The notes: generated by a model not told the origin, from the letters alone. A stretch of 64,000 bases of DNA from Melioribacteraceae bacterium (GCA_022181065.1 BQMY01000074.1:62001-126000), one strand, 5' to 3'; shown: positions 7,928 through 17,700, numbered from the stretch's first letter. Made by a program: numbers and translations.

Positions 7928-10099
7928 ATGTTCATTAATATACCTGAAGTTATTGCTCAAGAATTATCAATACAACCAAAACAAGTTAAAACCGTAATCG
8001 ATTTATTTGATGACGACGCAACCATCCCCTTTATAGCAAGATATCGTAAAGAACATACCGGAGGGTTGGATGAAGACGCATTGAGGATCATTGAAGAGCG
8101 TTTAAATTATCTTACACTTCTTGAAGACCGGAAAGTTACTGTCCTTAACAGTATTGAGGAGCAGGGTAAGTTGACAGAAGAGCTGAGAGACAAGATCATC
8201 GCTGCAATGAAACTTCAGGAAGTTGAAGATTTATACCTTCCCTATAAACCTAAACGTAAAACGCGCGGTACAATTGCCAAGGCTAAAGGACTCGAACCTC
8301 TTGCGCTCTTTATACTTGAAAACCCGCTTTTTGATGGTGACTTCGATGAAATACTCGAAAGTTATATCAATCCTGAAAAGGGTGTAGAATCGAAATCTGA
8401 CGCACTACAGGGAGCGAAGGATATCATCGCGGAAATGATCAGCGAAACAGCCGAAGTTCGCCAGGCAGTCAGGGAATTTCTGCTCGAAAAAGCAGAGCTT
8501 GTTTCTTCCAAAACTGATACTCGTGAAGAAAAGAAGAAACATAAAAAAGACGTATATGAAGTCTATCATGATTTTAAGGCACCTCTTACAAAAATAAAAC
8601 CATATCAGGTGCTTGCAATTAATCGCGGTGAAAGTGAAAACTTCCTAAAAGTAATACTGAGCTATGATTATCCCGGTGTACTTGGAGAAACATTTTACAC
8701 ATACTTCGAGTATGATGAATCTTTCTTCCTTGAACTGCTGATGGAAATTACCGAGGATTCGTTCAACCGACTGATATACCCGTCAATTGAACGGGAAGTA
8801 AGAAATACACTCACCGAAAAAGCAGATCTGCACGCAATAGAAGTTTTTGCTTCCAATTTGCGTCAGTTGTTACTGCAGCCCCCAATAAACGATAGAATGA
8901 TAATGGGAATTGACCCCGGTTATGTCTCGGGTTCAAAAGTTGCCGTAATTGATCAGACCGGGAAATATATTGATGGTACAACTGTTTATCCTCATCCTCC
9001 ACAGAAAAAAATGGATGGCGCCAAAAGAACGATTGTTGATTATGTAAACAAATATAATATTGCTTTGATTGCTATCGGAAATGGCACTGCAAGCAGAGAG
9101 ACCGAATTGATGGTTGCAGAAATAATTCAGGAAAACAATCTGGATTGCCACTATCTGATCGTAAGTGAAGCGGGAGCTTCTGTCTATTCGGCTTCAAAAG
9201 TGGCAAAAGAGGAATTCCCTGAGCTTGAAGCAAGTCAGCGCGGGAATATTTCAATCGCGCGAAGAGTATTGGATCCGTTAGCGGAACTTGTTAAAATCGA
9301 TCCGAAATCTATAGGGGTAGGTTTGTATCAACATGATGTTGACCAAAAATTACTCCTTAAAAAACTTGATGATGTAGTTGTAAGTTGTGTAAACTACGTT
9401 GGAGTTGATGTCAATACGGCATCCGCTTCGCTCTTAACTTATGTATCCGGCCTTAATAAAAGAATAGCCACGAATATTGTTACTTATCGGGATTCTATTG
9501 GAAGATTTCACAGCAGGAAGCAGATACTCGATGTGCCGGGAATTGGTCCGAAACTGTTTGAACAGTCTGCGGGATTTCTTAAGATACCCGGCGGAGATAA
9601 TCCCCTCGATAATACTTTTATACACCCCGAATCTTATGACGGAACTTCTTTGCTACTGAATCAGTGTGGTATTTCACCAACTGAAGTTAAAGACAAAGGT
9701 TCGGTTGTAAAATTATATGTTGATAAAAATGGTAGCCTGAAAACCGCCGAACAGTTGGGTCTTGGTGAGCCAACACTACTCGATATTGTGGAGAACCTCC
9801 TTAAACCCGGTAGAGACCCTCGTGAAGAGATGCCAAAACCTATTTTGCGCAGTGATGTTTTGAAAATGGAAGACCTCGAAGAAGGGATGAAGCTGATGGG
9901 AACGGTAAGAAATATCGTTGATTTTGGTGCTTTCATTGATATTGGTGTTAAACAGGATGGTTTGCTGCACATCTCACAAATGGCAAACAAGTTTGTTAAA
10001 AATCCGTTGGAACAACTTAATGTTGCTGATATAGTTGAAGTAACAATATTAAACGTTGATATCGAAAAAGGGCGAATATCGTTAAGTACGAAAGACTAA
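7928..10099 (+). CDS. tex: Tex family RNA-binding transcription accessory protein
   Basis: The 723-residue protein has Tex architecture: an N-terminal helical region (1-190) with the F-I-A-R-Y-R-K-E motif, a YqgF-like RNase H fold around 320-450 (I-M-G-I-D-P-G-Y), a helix-hairpin-helix region (500-560, V-P-G-I-G-P-K-L-F-E-Q-S-A-G-F-L) and a C-terminal S1 RNA-binding domain (about 650-722, G-A-F-I-D-I-G-V-K-Q-D-G-L-L-H-I-S). AGGAG 12 bases before the ATG marks the start. Length is slightly below the family norm (about 770). Tex binds nucleic acid and influences transcription in other bacteria. Monocistronic. Confidence 0.95.
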   Translation: MFINIPEVIAQELSIQPKQVKTVIDLFDDDATIPFIARYRKEHTGGLDEDALRIIEERLNYLTLLEDRKVTVLNSIEEQGKLTEELRDKIIAAMKLQEVEDLYLPYKPKRKTRGTIAKAKGLEPLALFILENPLFDGDFDEILESYINPEKGVESKSDALQGAKDIIAEMISETAEVRQAVREFLLEKAELVSSKTDTREEKKKHKKDVYEVYHDFKAPLTKIKPYQVLAINRGESENFLKVILSYDYPGVLGETFYTYFEYDESFFLELLMEITEDSFNRLIYPSIEREVRNTLTEKADLHAIEVFASNLRQLLLQPPINDRMIMGIDPGYVSGSKVAVIDQTGKYIDGTTVYPHPPQKKMDGAKRTIVDYVNKYNIALIAIGNGTASRETELMVAEIIQENNLDCHYLIVSEAGASVYSASKVAKEEFPELEASQRGNISIARRVLDPLAELVKIDPKSIGVGLYQHDVDQKLLLKKLDDVVVSCVNYVGVDVNTASASLLTYVSGLNKRIATNIVTYRDSIGRFHSRKQILDVPGIGPKLFEQSAGFLKIPGGDNPLDNTFIHPESYDGTSLLLNQCGISPTEVKDKGSVVKLYVDKNGSLKTAEQLGLGEPTLLDIVENLLKPGRDPREEMPKPILRSDVLKMEDLEEGMKLMGTVRNIVDFGAFIDIGVKQDGLLHISQMANKFVKNPLEQLNVADIVEVTILNVDIEKGRISLSTKD

Positions 10100-10106
10100 T
10101 TTTAAC

Positions 10107-10132
10107 GGGAGTTCTCTAATCAGGGGACTCCC
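10107..10132 (+). terminator. Possible terminator of tex
   Basis: GGGAGTTC pairs with GGACTCCC (one G-U) around a 10-base loop just after the tex stop codon. Only CTTGCCTT follows, a poor U-tract. Confidence 0.4.
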
Positions 10133-10146
10133 CTTGCCTTAATTGC

Positions 10147-10335
10147 TCAGTTTGAGAATCTTTTTATTGCTTTTTCGTGAGTGCTTACAAATAGTATATT
10201 CCCCTTCGCATTGCACTCATAAATAAAATCGAGTAAGCTTTTACTGGAAATATTTTCATAATCGCCGACTATCATACCACTCGATGCGGAAGAAACGTCA
10301 TTTTTCGCGTGTGCGGTGTATTTAACAGACAGCAC
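10147..10335 (-). CDS. Small unrecognised ORF in the toxin position, possibly a truncated toxin
   Basis: A 62-codon frame starts with GTG overlapping the antitoxin stop codon, as toxin genes in such pairs often do. Its first 15 residues (S-V-K-Y-T-A-H-A-K-N-D-V) look like the opening strand and helix of ParE/RelE-type toxins. The remainder (K-S-L-L-D-F-I-Y-E-C-N-A-K-G-N, V-S-T-H-E-K-A-I) does not fit, is too short for a toxin (about 95 residues), and faintly resembles the tail of an ABC ATPase. It may be a deletion fusion. Functional status unknown. Confidence 0.35.
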   Translation of the reverse strand: MLSVKYTAHAKNDVSSASSGMIVGDYENISSKSLLDFIYECNAKGNILFVSTHEKAIKRFSN

Positions 10336-10553
10336 TACCTGTCAAGCAATTTGTTATGTAAGTCGTTCCAGTCCGTAAGTCGTGTAGTTCCGTCTTCGAA
10401 ACTTTTATATCTTTCATCAAGGGCTTTTTTATGCCACTCGGGAACAGGAATATTTTCACTATCTTCTGTTACCGAATCCCATAATAACTCAATCAATTTG
10501 AGTTTCTCTAAATGAGAGAGGGAATTAATATTTCTGGTAAATTCATTTAGCAT
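10335..10553 (-). CDS. Addiction-module antitoxin-like protein (TIGR02574-type)
   Basis: The 72-residue product matches the short addiction-module component family. An N-terminal helix carries I-N-S-L-S-H-L-E-K-L-K-L-I-E-L-L-W-D-S-V, then P-V-P-E-W-H-K-K-A-L-D-E-R, and a D-W-N-D-L-H-N-K-L end. These proteins normally precede a ParE/RelE toxin. The ATG at 10553 is chosen because it gives the usual length (about 70-75); an upstream extension would add 26 residues with no family similarity. The frame behind it is short and atypical, so this may be an orphan antitoxin. Confidence 0.7.
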   Translation of the reverse strand: MLNEFTRNINSLSHLEKLKLIELLWDSVTEDSENIPVPEWHKKALDERYKSFEDGTTRLTDWNDLHNKLLDR

Positions 10554-10649
10554 AATGATCTGCGTTCTGATATCACAATACGAATAATATTCATGAATTT
10601 CTCTTGATTTTTTTTCACCTGCTCGCATCACGAAAAAATACTTCCGACA

Positions 10650-10841
10650 TCATGAATTTAACGTGCCAAAGCATTTATTGTTTTTATTGTTATACCGTTT
10701 GAAATAATCGCACCAGACCGCGAGTTCTTTCCTGCAGGCACCAATAGCATTCGGGTCACTGAATTTTGAGTGCTTGCAAAAATAATCGCAATATTGAGGA
10801 AAATCACTTTTACCGGCTGATTTGTTTACTTTTTTACTCAT
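10650..10841 (-). CDS. Small cysteine-rich protein of unknown function
   Basis: The 63-residue product has no signal peptide. It contains five Cys (residues 18, 22, 36, 44 and 57) in the pattern C-x3-C-x13-C-x7-C-x12-C, within an aromatic-rich stretch (Y-C-D-Y-F-C, V-W-C-D-Y-F). This suggests metal binding or a redox role. AGG about 12 bases upstream of the ATG gives weak start support. It sits between the antitoxin remnant and the divergent GGGP synthase gene. No family recognised. Confidence 0.5.
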   Translation of the reverse strand: MSKKVNKSAGKSDFPQYCDYFCKHSKFSDPNAIGACRKELAVWCDYFKRYNNKNNKCFGTLNS

Positions 10842-10926
10842 AAGTAAAAATACCTAATCATTTTACACTGAATTACTGTAAAGTTTTTTATATTTCGTAC
10901 TTAATATAAAATATGTGCTTAACTTA

Positions 10927-11685
10927 ATGAAAATTCACACTAAAATTTCTGATACGATTGCTACCAAAGGCGCGGCGTATTTTGTGCTAATTGATCCCGA
11001 TAAGATCGATAATGACAAATTCCCCGAATTTCTCGCGTTTTGCTCTAAAGCGGGAGTAGATGCCTTTCTTGTGGGAGGTAGTTTACTTGTCGCCGGTGAT
11101 CTTGAAAAGACAATACGACAAATAAAAGAACATAGTCAGATACCCGTAATAATTTTTCCGGGAGCTGTAGAACAAGTCACAGCCGAAGCCGATGCGTTGC
11201 TTTATATATCGCTAATTAGCGGTAGGAATCCTGAACATCTTTTCGGGAAACATGTGCTCGCTGCTCCATTGATCAAGCGGACAGGTCTTGAACCACTTTC
11301 TACAGGATATATGATTGTTGAATCCGGACGCAGAACTACCGCCGAGTATATGAGTGGAAGCAATCCTATTCCCAGACATAAACCGGAAATAGCGGCTGCT
11401 ACTGCACTTGCGGCAGAATATATGGGAATGAAGTACGTTTATCTTGAAGGGGGCAGCGGTGCTGATAACTCTGTTCCTGATGAAATGGTAAAACTTGTTG
11501 CAGATACCTGTTCTATCCCTGTAATAGTTGGGGGCGGTATAAGAAGCGCTCACGATATCAGAAATAAAATTAAAAGTGGCGCTAAAATTATTGTAACGGG
11601 CAATTATCTCGAAAACCCAAACAACTGGTCACTTATTCAGGAATTTGCCGAAGCGGTGCACAGCCGTGGAAATATTGATCTATAA
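10927..11685 (+). CDS. Geranylgeranylglyceryl phosphate synthase family protein
   Basis: The 252-residue product is a TIM-barrel prenyltransferase of the GGGPS/PcrB family. It has L-I-D-P-D-K near the start, F-L-V-G-G-S, then V-I-I-F-P-G, Y-L-E-G-G-S-G-A (glycerol-1-phosphate binding) and I-V-G-G-G-I-R-S with V-T-G-N near the end (phosphate-binding loops). It joins a polyprenyl diphosphate to glycerol-1-phosphate, making an ether lipid precursor. Bacterial group II members occur in Bacteroidota, and prenyl length is not predictable here. The ATG at 10927 aligns with family starts; a GTG four codons earlier is possible. Two bases separate it from gmhA, suggesting cotranscription. Confidence 0.9.
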   Translation: MKIHTKISDTIATKGAAYFVLIDPDKIDNDKFPEFLAFCSKAGVDAFLVGGSLLVAGDLEKTIRQIKEHSQIPVIIFPGAVEQVTAEADALLYISLISGRNPEHLFGKHVLAAPLIKRTGLEPLSTGYMIVESGRRTTAEYMSGSNPIPRHKPEIAAATALAAEYMGMKYVYLEGGSGADNSVPDEMVKLVADTCSIPVIVGGGIRSAHDIRNKIKSGAKIIVTGNYLENPNNWSLIQEFAEAVHSRGNIDL

Positions 11686-11687
11686 GA

Positions 11688-12287
11688 GTGGAGACACAAT
11701 TGGATATAAAAGAATTTATTACTGCCTCGCTGATTGAAAGCGCTGAAGTAAAACACAAGATAGAAAACGAATGCCAGAACGAAATTGAATTAGCCATCAC
11801 AACTTTAACTAACGCCTTCAGAAATGGTAAAAAGCTCCTGTTGTGTGGTAATGGCGGAAGCGCGGCAGACGCTCAACATATCGCGGCCGAGTTTATGATC
11901 AGACTTGCGCATGACATCGAAAGACCCGCGATTCCCGCGATTGCATTGACAACCGATTCATCAAACCTCACAGCAGGCGGAAATGATATAGGCTACGAAA
12001 ATGTTTTTGCCCGAAACGTTGAAGGTCTCGGTGCTGATGGTGACATACTTATTGCGATCTCTACAAGCGGTAATTCGGGTAATGTCGTTAAAGCGGTTAA
12101 TATGGCTCATAAAAAAGGGATGAAAGTTATTGGTTTTCTCGGTGGAACAGGTGGTAAACTAAAACCACTGGTTGATATTCCAATTGTTATTCCTTCCTCG
12201 AACGTGCAGAGAATTCAGGAAGGACATATAACTGTAGCGCATATTTTATGCGAAACTGTTGAGGTACTATTATACGGAAACAAATAG
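11688..12287 (+). CDS. gmhA: Phosphoheptose isomerase (sedoheptulose 7-phosphate isomerase)
   Basis: The 199-residue product is a single SIS domain with family blocks C-G-N-G-G-S-A-A-D-A-Q-H-I-A-A-E (Ser, catalytic Glu), A-L-T-T-D-S-S, S-T-S-G-N-S-G-N and Q-E-G-H-I-T-V-A-H (catalytic His). GmhA converts sedoheptulose 7-phosphate to D-glycero-D-manno-heptose 7-phosphate, the first step toward the heptose of lipopolysaccharide inner core, so it implies a heptose-containing envelope glycan. The start is GTG, two bases after the preceding stop; no ATG is nearby. Other heptose genes are not in the window. Confidence 0.93.
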   Translation: METQLDIKEFITASLIESAEVKHKIENECQNEIELAITTLTNAFRNGKKLLLCGNGGSAADAQHIAAEFMIRLAHDIERPAIPAIALTTDSSNLTAGGNDIGYENVFARNVEGLGADGDILIAISTSGNSGNVVKAVNMAHKKGMKVIGFLGGTGGKLKPLVDIPIVIPSSNVQRIQEGHITVAHILCETVEVLLYGNK

Positions 12288-12564
12288 TTTTAACATGAAA
12301 AAAGGGTACCGGAGCATCCGAGATCGATGAAAAACCTGGTTGTTGATTTTCACGTCCCCCTTCCCGAAAGTTTTCGGGACAGGTTTGAAGGGGGAAATCA
12401 CTCCGCCATCGGCGGATTTTATGATGGGGGATGACCAAAAATCACAATAAATGCGATAAATCATCCTCCGTCTTCCGACATTCGTCGGAATCCACCTCCT
12501 TCGAAGGAGGAATTTAAAACGAAACGACTTTGTCAAAAGACTGAGGGTGCCGCTACACCCCTTT
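12288..12564. repeat. Cluster of nested palindromic repeats
   Basis: No gene. The interval packs several inverted repeats: CCCCCTTC/GAAGGGGG (12356-12363, 12387-12394) enclosing TCCCGAAAGTTTTCGGGA (12362-12379); TCCGCC-ATC-GGCGGA (12402-12416); a TTCCGACATTCGTCGGAA palindrome (about 12474-12491); and CCTCCTTCGAAGGAGG (about 12495-12510). The TCCCGAAAG..TTCGGGACAGGTT element also interrupts the decayed tRNA-Gln copies. These look like small dispersed intergenic palindromes of the REP/MITE kind. Confidence 0.6.
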
Positions 12565-13182
12565 TTATTTTTTCTTAACCGGTTGTCTCAGAACCGTTTT
12601 CAGCTTCTCCGGGGCTACTTTTCTCGGATCACCCAAATAGATTTCATGATGTAAACCATCCAGGTCATATCCCTCTCCCTCAGCATAATCATGCATTGCC
12701 TTGATAGTTTCATGCTCGTTAGAATATGGTCCAATGTATAAAGTCTGAACTGATATTCCTTCATGATACTTCTCAAATTTCACATCATTAATTCCGGATA
12801 GACCCTTTTTTTCAAAAGCTTTCGCTTTATTGGAATTTATAAAATCCTCTGTGATAAAACCGGGCATATGGATCATGAGTCTCCATTCCCAATTATCTTT
12901 ATTATCCAGCACAAAATCTTCAAAATCTTTTGCCCACCACAATCCTTCAAGAGGCATTACCACAAAATCCGTCATTCCATTTTCTTGCTTTGCCGAAAAT
13001 TTTGCTGTATAAGCAACTGCGTATAAAGCTCCTATAGCCTCTTCGAATTCGGAAGAATTATTGGGATTACCTTTTCCCTCCAGACTTATATAATTAAACT
13101 CCGGTACATCAATTATTTCTATTTTCTTTGAGGATGGTTTGTAAAACTGTTTGAGTTCTTTCTTTAAATCTATTTTTTCCAT
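12565..13182 (-). CDS. GyrI-like small-molecule-binding domain protein
   Basis: The 205-residue product is a stand-alone GyrI-like protein. It opens M-E-K-I-D-L-K-K-E-L-K-x-F-Y and has V-P-E-F-N-Y-I-S-L-E-G-K-G-N-P, G-A-L-Y-A-V-A-Y-T, M-P-L-E-G-L-W-W-A and a closing L-H-H-E-I-Y-L-G-D-P-R-K-V-A-P-E-K-L, a combination typical of Bacteroidota and Firmicutes members. There is no DNA-binding domain, so it probably binds or hydrolyses a small cationic ligand, or senses it for another protein. A strong AAGGAG lies 7 bases before the ATG, unusual for this window. Confidence 0.88.
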   Translation of the reverse strand: MEKIDLKKELKQFYKPSSKKIEIIDVPEFNYISLEGKGNPNNSSEFEEAIGALYAVAYTAKFSAKQENGMTDFVVMPLEGLWWAKDFEDFVLDNKDNWEWRLMIHMPGFITEDFINSNKAKAFEKKGLSGINDVKFEKYHEGISVQTLYIGPYSNEHETIKAMHDYAEGEGYDLDGLHHEIYLGDPRKVAPEKLKTVLRQPVKKK

Positions 13183-13270
13183 TTTTTCTCCTTAATAATT
13201 TCATAATTTACAATCTTAATATTGTGAAACAAAATTTTGAATTCTTGTCAAATCTTGCTTTTTGAATAAA

Positions 13271-14275
13271 ATGAAATTTCGTACAGAAATATCTATTCCG
13301 GGATCCGCAACAAAAATTACTCACAAGGATACCATTTTAACCATTGGCTCCTGTTTTGCGGAAAATATCGCCGCAAAGCTGGAATTTTCCGGTTTTAATG
13401 TTTTGAATAATCCTTTTGGAGTGTTGTATAATCCTGTCTCAATAGCAAACTCTCTCGCAATCATTGCCGAAGCAAGAAAGTTTGATGAAAATGACTTAAT
13501 TCTCAATCAGGATGAATACCACTCTTTTTACCATCACAGTTCCTTTTCTTCTCACGATAAAGATATAATCCTGTCGAATATCAACGACACAACAAATCAA
13601 TTAGCAGGAGAGTTACCCGAAACTAAATTCGCTTTTATCAGTTTGGGTACAGCCTTTGTTTACGAATATATTGAATCAGGTAAGATTGTATCGAATTGCC
13701 ATAAAATTCCGCAATCGCAGTTCAAACGGTTCAGACTCACCCCTGTTGAAGTAAAAAATCATCTAGGAAAGATAATTGACACTTTAAAGACATTCAATCC
13801 GGATATACACATCATTTTTACTGTAAGTCCGGTCAGGCATTTAAAAGATGGGGCTCACGGAAACAATCTCAGTAAGTCGCTCCTCCTGCTCGGGATAGAA
13901 GAGATTACTTCAGCAATCACGAATACCTTTTACTTTCCTTCCTACGAACTATTATTGGATGATCTGCGGGACTATCGTTTTTATGACAATGATCTTGTTC
14001 ACCCTTCTAAAGAAGCAATCAATTATATAAGTGAAAAGTTTTATTCTGCGTTTCTCGATGGCTCAACAATAGAACTTGCAGAAAAAATTGAGCGAATAAA
14101 AACCGCGCAAAATCATAAAGTCAGAAATCCGCATTCTGCCCAATACGAAAAGTTTCTGAATGCCAACATCAAACAGATAGAAAAACTATTGAAAGTGCAT
14201 CCGTTTTTACCCCTTCAGGATGATCTTGCTCACTTTAAGAAAGATTTTGATATTTATTTCACAAATACCAAATAA
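13271..14275 (+). CDS. GSCFA domain protein
   Basis: The 334-residue cytoplasmic product carries the eponymous T-I-G-S-C-F-A-E-N-I motif near residue 27 and later N-N-P-F-G-V-L-Y-N-P. It also has I-F-T-V-S-P-V-R-H, Y-F-P-S-Y-E-L and D-L-V-H-P-S-K-E-A. The GSCFA family resembles SGNH hydrolases: Ser in G-S-C and the D-x2-H near the end (D-L-V-H) would form the active site. The substrate is unknown, with glycan deacylation or acyl transfer usually suggested. The ATG at 13271 is preferred to a TTG three codons earlier. Followed by exported-protein genes, with no obvious operon. Confidence 0.88.
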   Translation: MKFRTEISIPGSATKITHKDTILTIGSCFAENIAAKLEFSGFNVLNNPFGVLYNPVSIANSLAIIAEARKFDENDLILNQDEYHSFYHHSSFSSHDKDIILSNINDTTNQLAGELPETKFAFISLGTAFVYEYIESGKIVSNCHKIPQSQFKRFRLTPVEVKNHLGKIIDTLKTFNPDIHIIFTVSPVRHLKDGAHGNNLSKSLLLLGIEEITSAITNTFYFPSYELLLDDLRDYRFYDNDLVHPSKEAINYISEKFYSAFLDGSTIELAEKIERIKTAQNHKVRNPHSAQYEKFLNANIKQIEKLLKVHPFLPLQDDLAHFKKDFDIYFTNTK

Positions 14276-14316
14276 TTTGCGTTTCTATTTATCCATATTA
14301 ATCCAATTTTAATCCT

Positions 14317-14709
14317 ATGAAATTGCTACTAACTATCTTGACTATTTTTATGATATTCAACTGCGCAGGCTGCGGCTCTGATTCACAACTTGTCTTTGAA
14401 AAAATTGAACAAACCGCAAAAAAAGAATTAACGGGCAAAATAGAGTACTTGTACAATTCCACGGAAGAATATCTTGCGTGTTATTCAAATAAGTATCCTG
14501 ATGGCAAACCGGTTGAGGTAATCGTATTTTCGATGACAGACGGACAAAAAATATTTGAATACAAATTTGATCAGGGAAAAGTTTTTTGGGATCCGAATTC
14601 TGATTATATCCTCATGATTCAGCTAATCCCGGGGATGGTTATGGGTGACGAGGACCCAGAACAATTTTTAACAAAGTATGACGTAAAAACAACAAAATTT
14701 TTAAAATAA
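14317..14709 (+). CDS. Putative lipoprotein of unknown function
   Basis: The 130-residue product has a hydrophobic leader ending N-C-A-G-C-G, where C-A-G-C (Cys19) would serve as a lipobox. The mature part is about 110 residues of alternating beta strands (Y-L-Y-N-S-T-E-E-Y-L-A-C-Y, K-I-F-E-Y-K-F-D-Q). No family is recognised. It ends 15 bases before the large BNR-repeat gene and may be cotranscribed with it. Confidence 0.7.
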   Translation: MKLLLTILTIFMIFNCAGCGSDSQLVFEKIEQTAKKELTGKIEYLYNSTEEYLACYSNKYPDGKPVEVIVFSMTDGQKIFEYKFDQGKVFWDPNSDYILMIQLIPGMVMGDEDPEQFLTKYDVKTTKFLK

Positions 14710-14724
14710 CACACCGGAGTTTCA

Positions 14725-17700
14725 ATGCTCAGAAAAGTTACAATTCCAATTATCATCGCACTTTTTTTCAGCGTGGGATTTTTTATTACTGAAAGACAAT
14801 CTGATAACAACGAATTATCAAGACATGAACAAAAATTACTCGCCGAAAAAGTGAAATATGAAAAATTCCGCAAACACTTTTCACAAAGTTCACCGGAACA
14901 TCTCAGATATAGCGAAAAAATAGAGAAAATTGAACGAAGATTGGAAGGTTACGCAAAATCGGATAAACCGGAAGAATTCGCGCGCATTTTGGCTGAAATG
15001 AAAACCAAACCGGGTGAAAACTCCCCTTCGTATCCGGCCAATTACAGGGTAAAAGAATTTAATAAATCGAGAGCTGCAATAAACAAACGAACATCCGGCG
15101 ATCCACTTCCCTGGGTATCACGCGGTCCCGGGAATGTGAGTGGACGTGTTAGAGGAATTGTGATTGACCCTGCTGACACAACAAATAACACGTGGTTCGT
15201 AGGCTCGGTTGGTGGTGGAATCTGGAAAACTACCGATGCTGGTTCAACATGGCAGGAACTTGCGACCAATCTTCCGGTATTTTCAACTTCTGCAATTGTG
15301 ATGGCTCCTTCCAATACTGATGTTTTGTATGTCGGCACAGGAGAAAGTTTCTTCAATGTTGATGTAATTAATGGTAATGGAATTCTTAAATCGACCGATA
15401 GAGGTAATACCTGGTTCCAGCTGCAATCTACAGCTGAAAATCCTCAGTTTAACAATATTTCAAGGCTTCTGGTTGATCCGAATGACGAAAATATAATTCT
15501 CGCTTCTACCACAACAGGAAGATATAAACTGAATCAAAGCAATTTTTCCGGTATTTTCAAGTCAACCGATGGCGGCGATACATGGACTAATGTTTACACT
15601 GAAACAGAAACTGTAAACGCACGAGTTAAAAAAGTTCTTCATATTATAGCTGATCCAAACGATTTTAACATAATGTACGCAGGTATTGAAGATAAAGGTA
15701 TTTACAAATCAACCGATGCCGGTGATACCTGGTTCAATTCCTCTACCGGAATGAATGATAGAGTTGGAAGATTTGAACTGGCAATATTTCCCGCGAATAC
15801 TTCCAGAATTTACGCGGCCTCTGAGGGCTCTTCCTTTAGCAACTTGTATGTCTCTACAGATGCCGGCGCAACATGGAACCAGACAACCGAGAATGGATCA
15901 GAACCAAACTGGCTCGGTTCTCAAGGCTGGTATGACAATACGATTGTCGCGCATCCTACAAATGAAAATATCGTTTATGTGGGTGGAGTTTATCTTTTCA
16001 AAATAACATTGCTCGCGAATAATAAACGTAATACAACAGAAATGAATACCGGTCCGGTACATGTTGATCACCATAATCTCGTAATTCTTAATGAAACTGA
16101 TGGCGGGTTCAGAATATTAAACGCAAATGATGGTGGATTGGGTCTTTCAGGAAATGGAGATGTTAACTGGACTAAACCAACAGACGGACTTGTAACAACA
16201 CAATTCTACGGTGTTGATAAAAAGCCGGGCGCAAGCGCTTATGTTGGAGGTATGCAGGATAACGGAACATGGCGTTCACCGGAAAATAGTGACACTAATT
16301 CAGACTGGTTCTATCAAATTGGTGGTGATGGCTATGAAACATCGTGGCACTTTGACGATCCCCTAAAAATAATTGGTGGTTATCAGTTTAACGGTTTAAT
16401 GCGCTCAACAGATGGCGGTAATAACTGGCAATCGGCAACTTCCGGTTTATCGGATGAAGGGAGCGGCTCCGCTCCATTTATTACCAAAATTGCCAAATCC
16501 AACCTTGAACCTGACTTGCTGTTTGCCGTTGGGAGCCAGGGTGTGTGGAAATCAACAAACTTCGGTGCGTCATGGATGTCGAGACCAATAACATCAAACT
16601 GGATGGGAAGTTCCTCATTTACTGATGTGAAAATATCGAGAGCTGATCCTGATATTGTCTGGGCAGGATCGAGAATGGACAGTTTCGCCAAGATTTTCGT
16701 TTCAACAGACAGAGGAGAAACTTTCACTCCTTCAACAGTTTATTCTGATGTTCAAATGGGAGGAATATCAGGTATATCCACACATCCGCATGATGCCGAG
16801 ACCGCTTATGTACTTTTCTCATACGCACAAAGTCCTAAGATATTAAAAACAACAGACCTTGGACAAAGTTGGACAGATATTTCCGGTTTTGGTACAAACA
16901 GCGTCAGCTCAAACGGATTCCCGGATGTTGCGGTTTATGACCTTCTTGTTATGCCTCACACACCCGATACCATTTGGGCAGCAACTGAAATTGGTCTTTA
17001 TGAATCAACAGATGACGGCGCTACATGGGCATACGCCGACAACGGTTTGCCTGCTTACCCGATCTGGATGATGACACATGTAGAGGAAGAAGTTGTACTA
17101 GCGACACATGGGCGCGGTGTTTGGTCGGTAAATATTCCGGGGTTAAGTTCAGGTGTAACATACAAACCACTTATAAAATCATTGACTCAAAACCTTGACG
17201 GTTTACTGGAAATAAATGTAGCGTTGAGATCATTATACGATTCCTCACACGTAGTGATAAATGATGAGATGTATGAGTCGGTTCTCGCGAATCTTTCCCC
17301 GGTCGATACTATCTTTTCTGTACCAGTTACGGAGGAAGGCGAAATTACTGCCTATGTTGTCGCTTATAAGGACGGAAATGCTTATCAATCTGTTATCCAG
17401 TCTGTTGATGTAATCCCATTGTTGGAAGCAAGTGAAACCTATACCTCAAACCTTGATGATGCTGCCGATGAATTTATTTCTTCCGGTATTACCGTAAAAA
17501 GTCAGAATGGTTTTGAAGGTATGGCGTTACATTCCCCCCATGATTATGGTAACAACAACAATTACACCGCAATGCTGCGAGTACCGATTATAGTCAAGGC
17601 AACAGATGCTTATCTTAAGTATGAGGATATCGCCATTATTGAACCGGGAGATCCCGGTACTGTTTTCGGAGACCAGTCGTTTTGGGATTACGTTGTCGTT

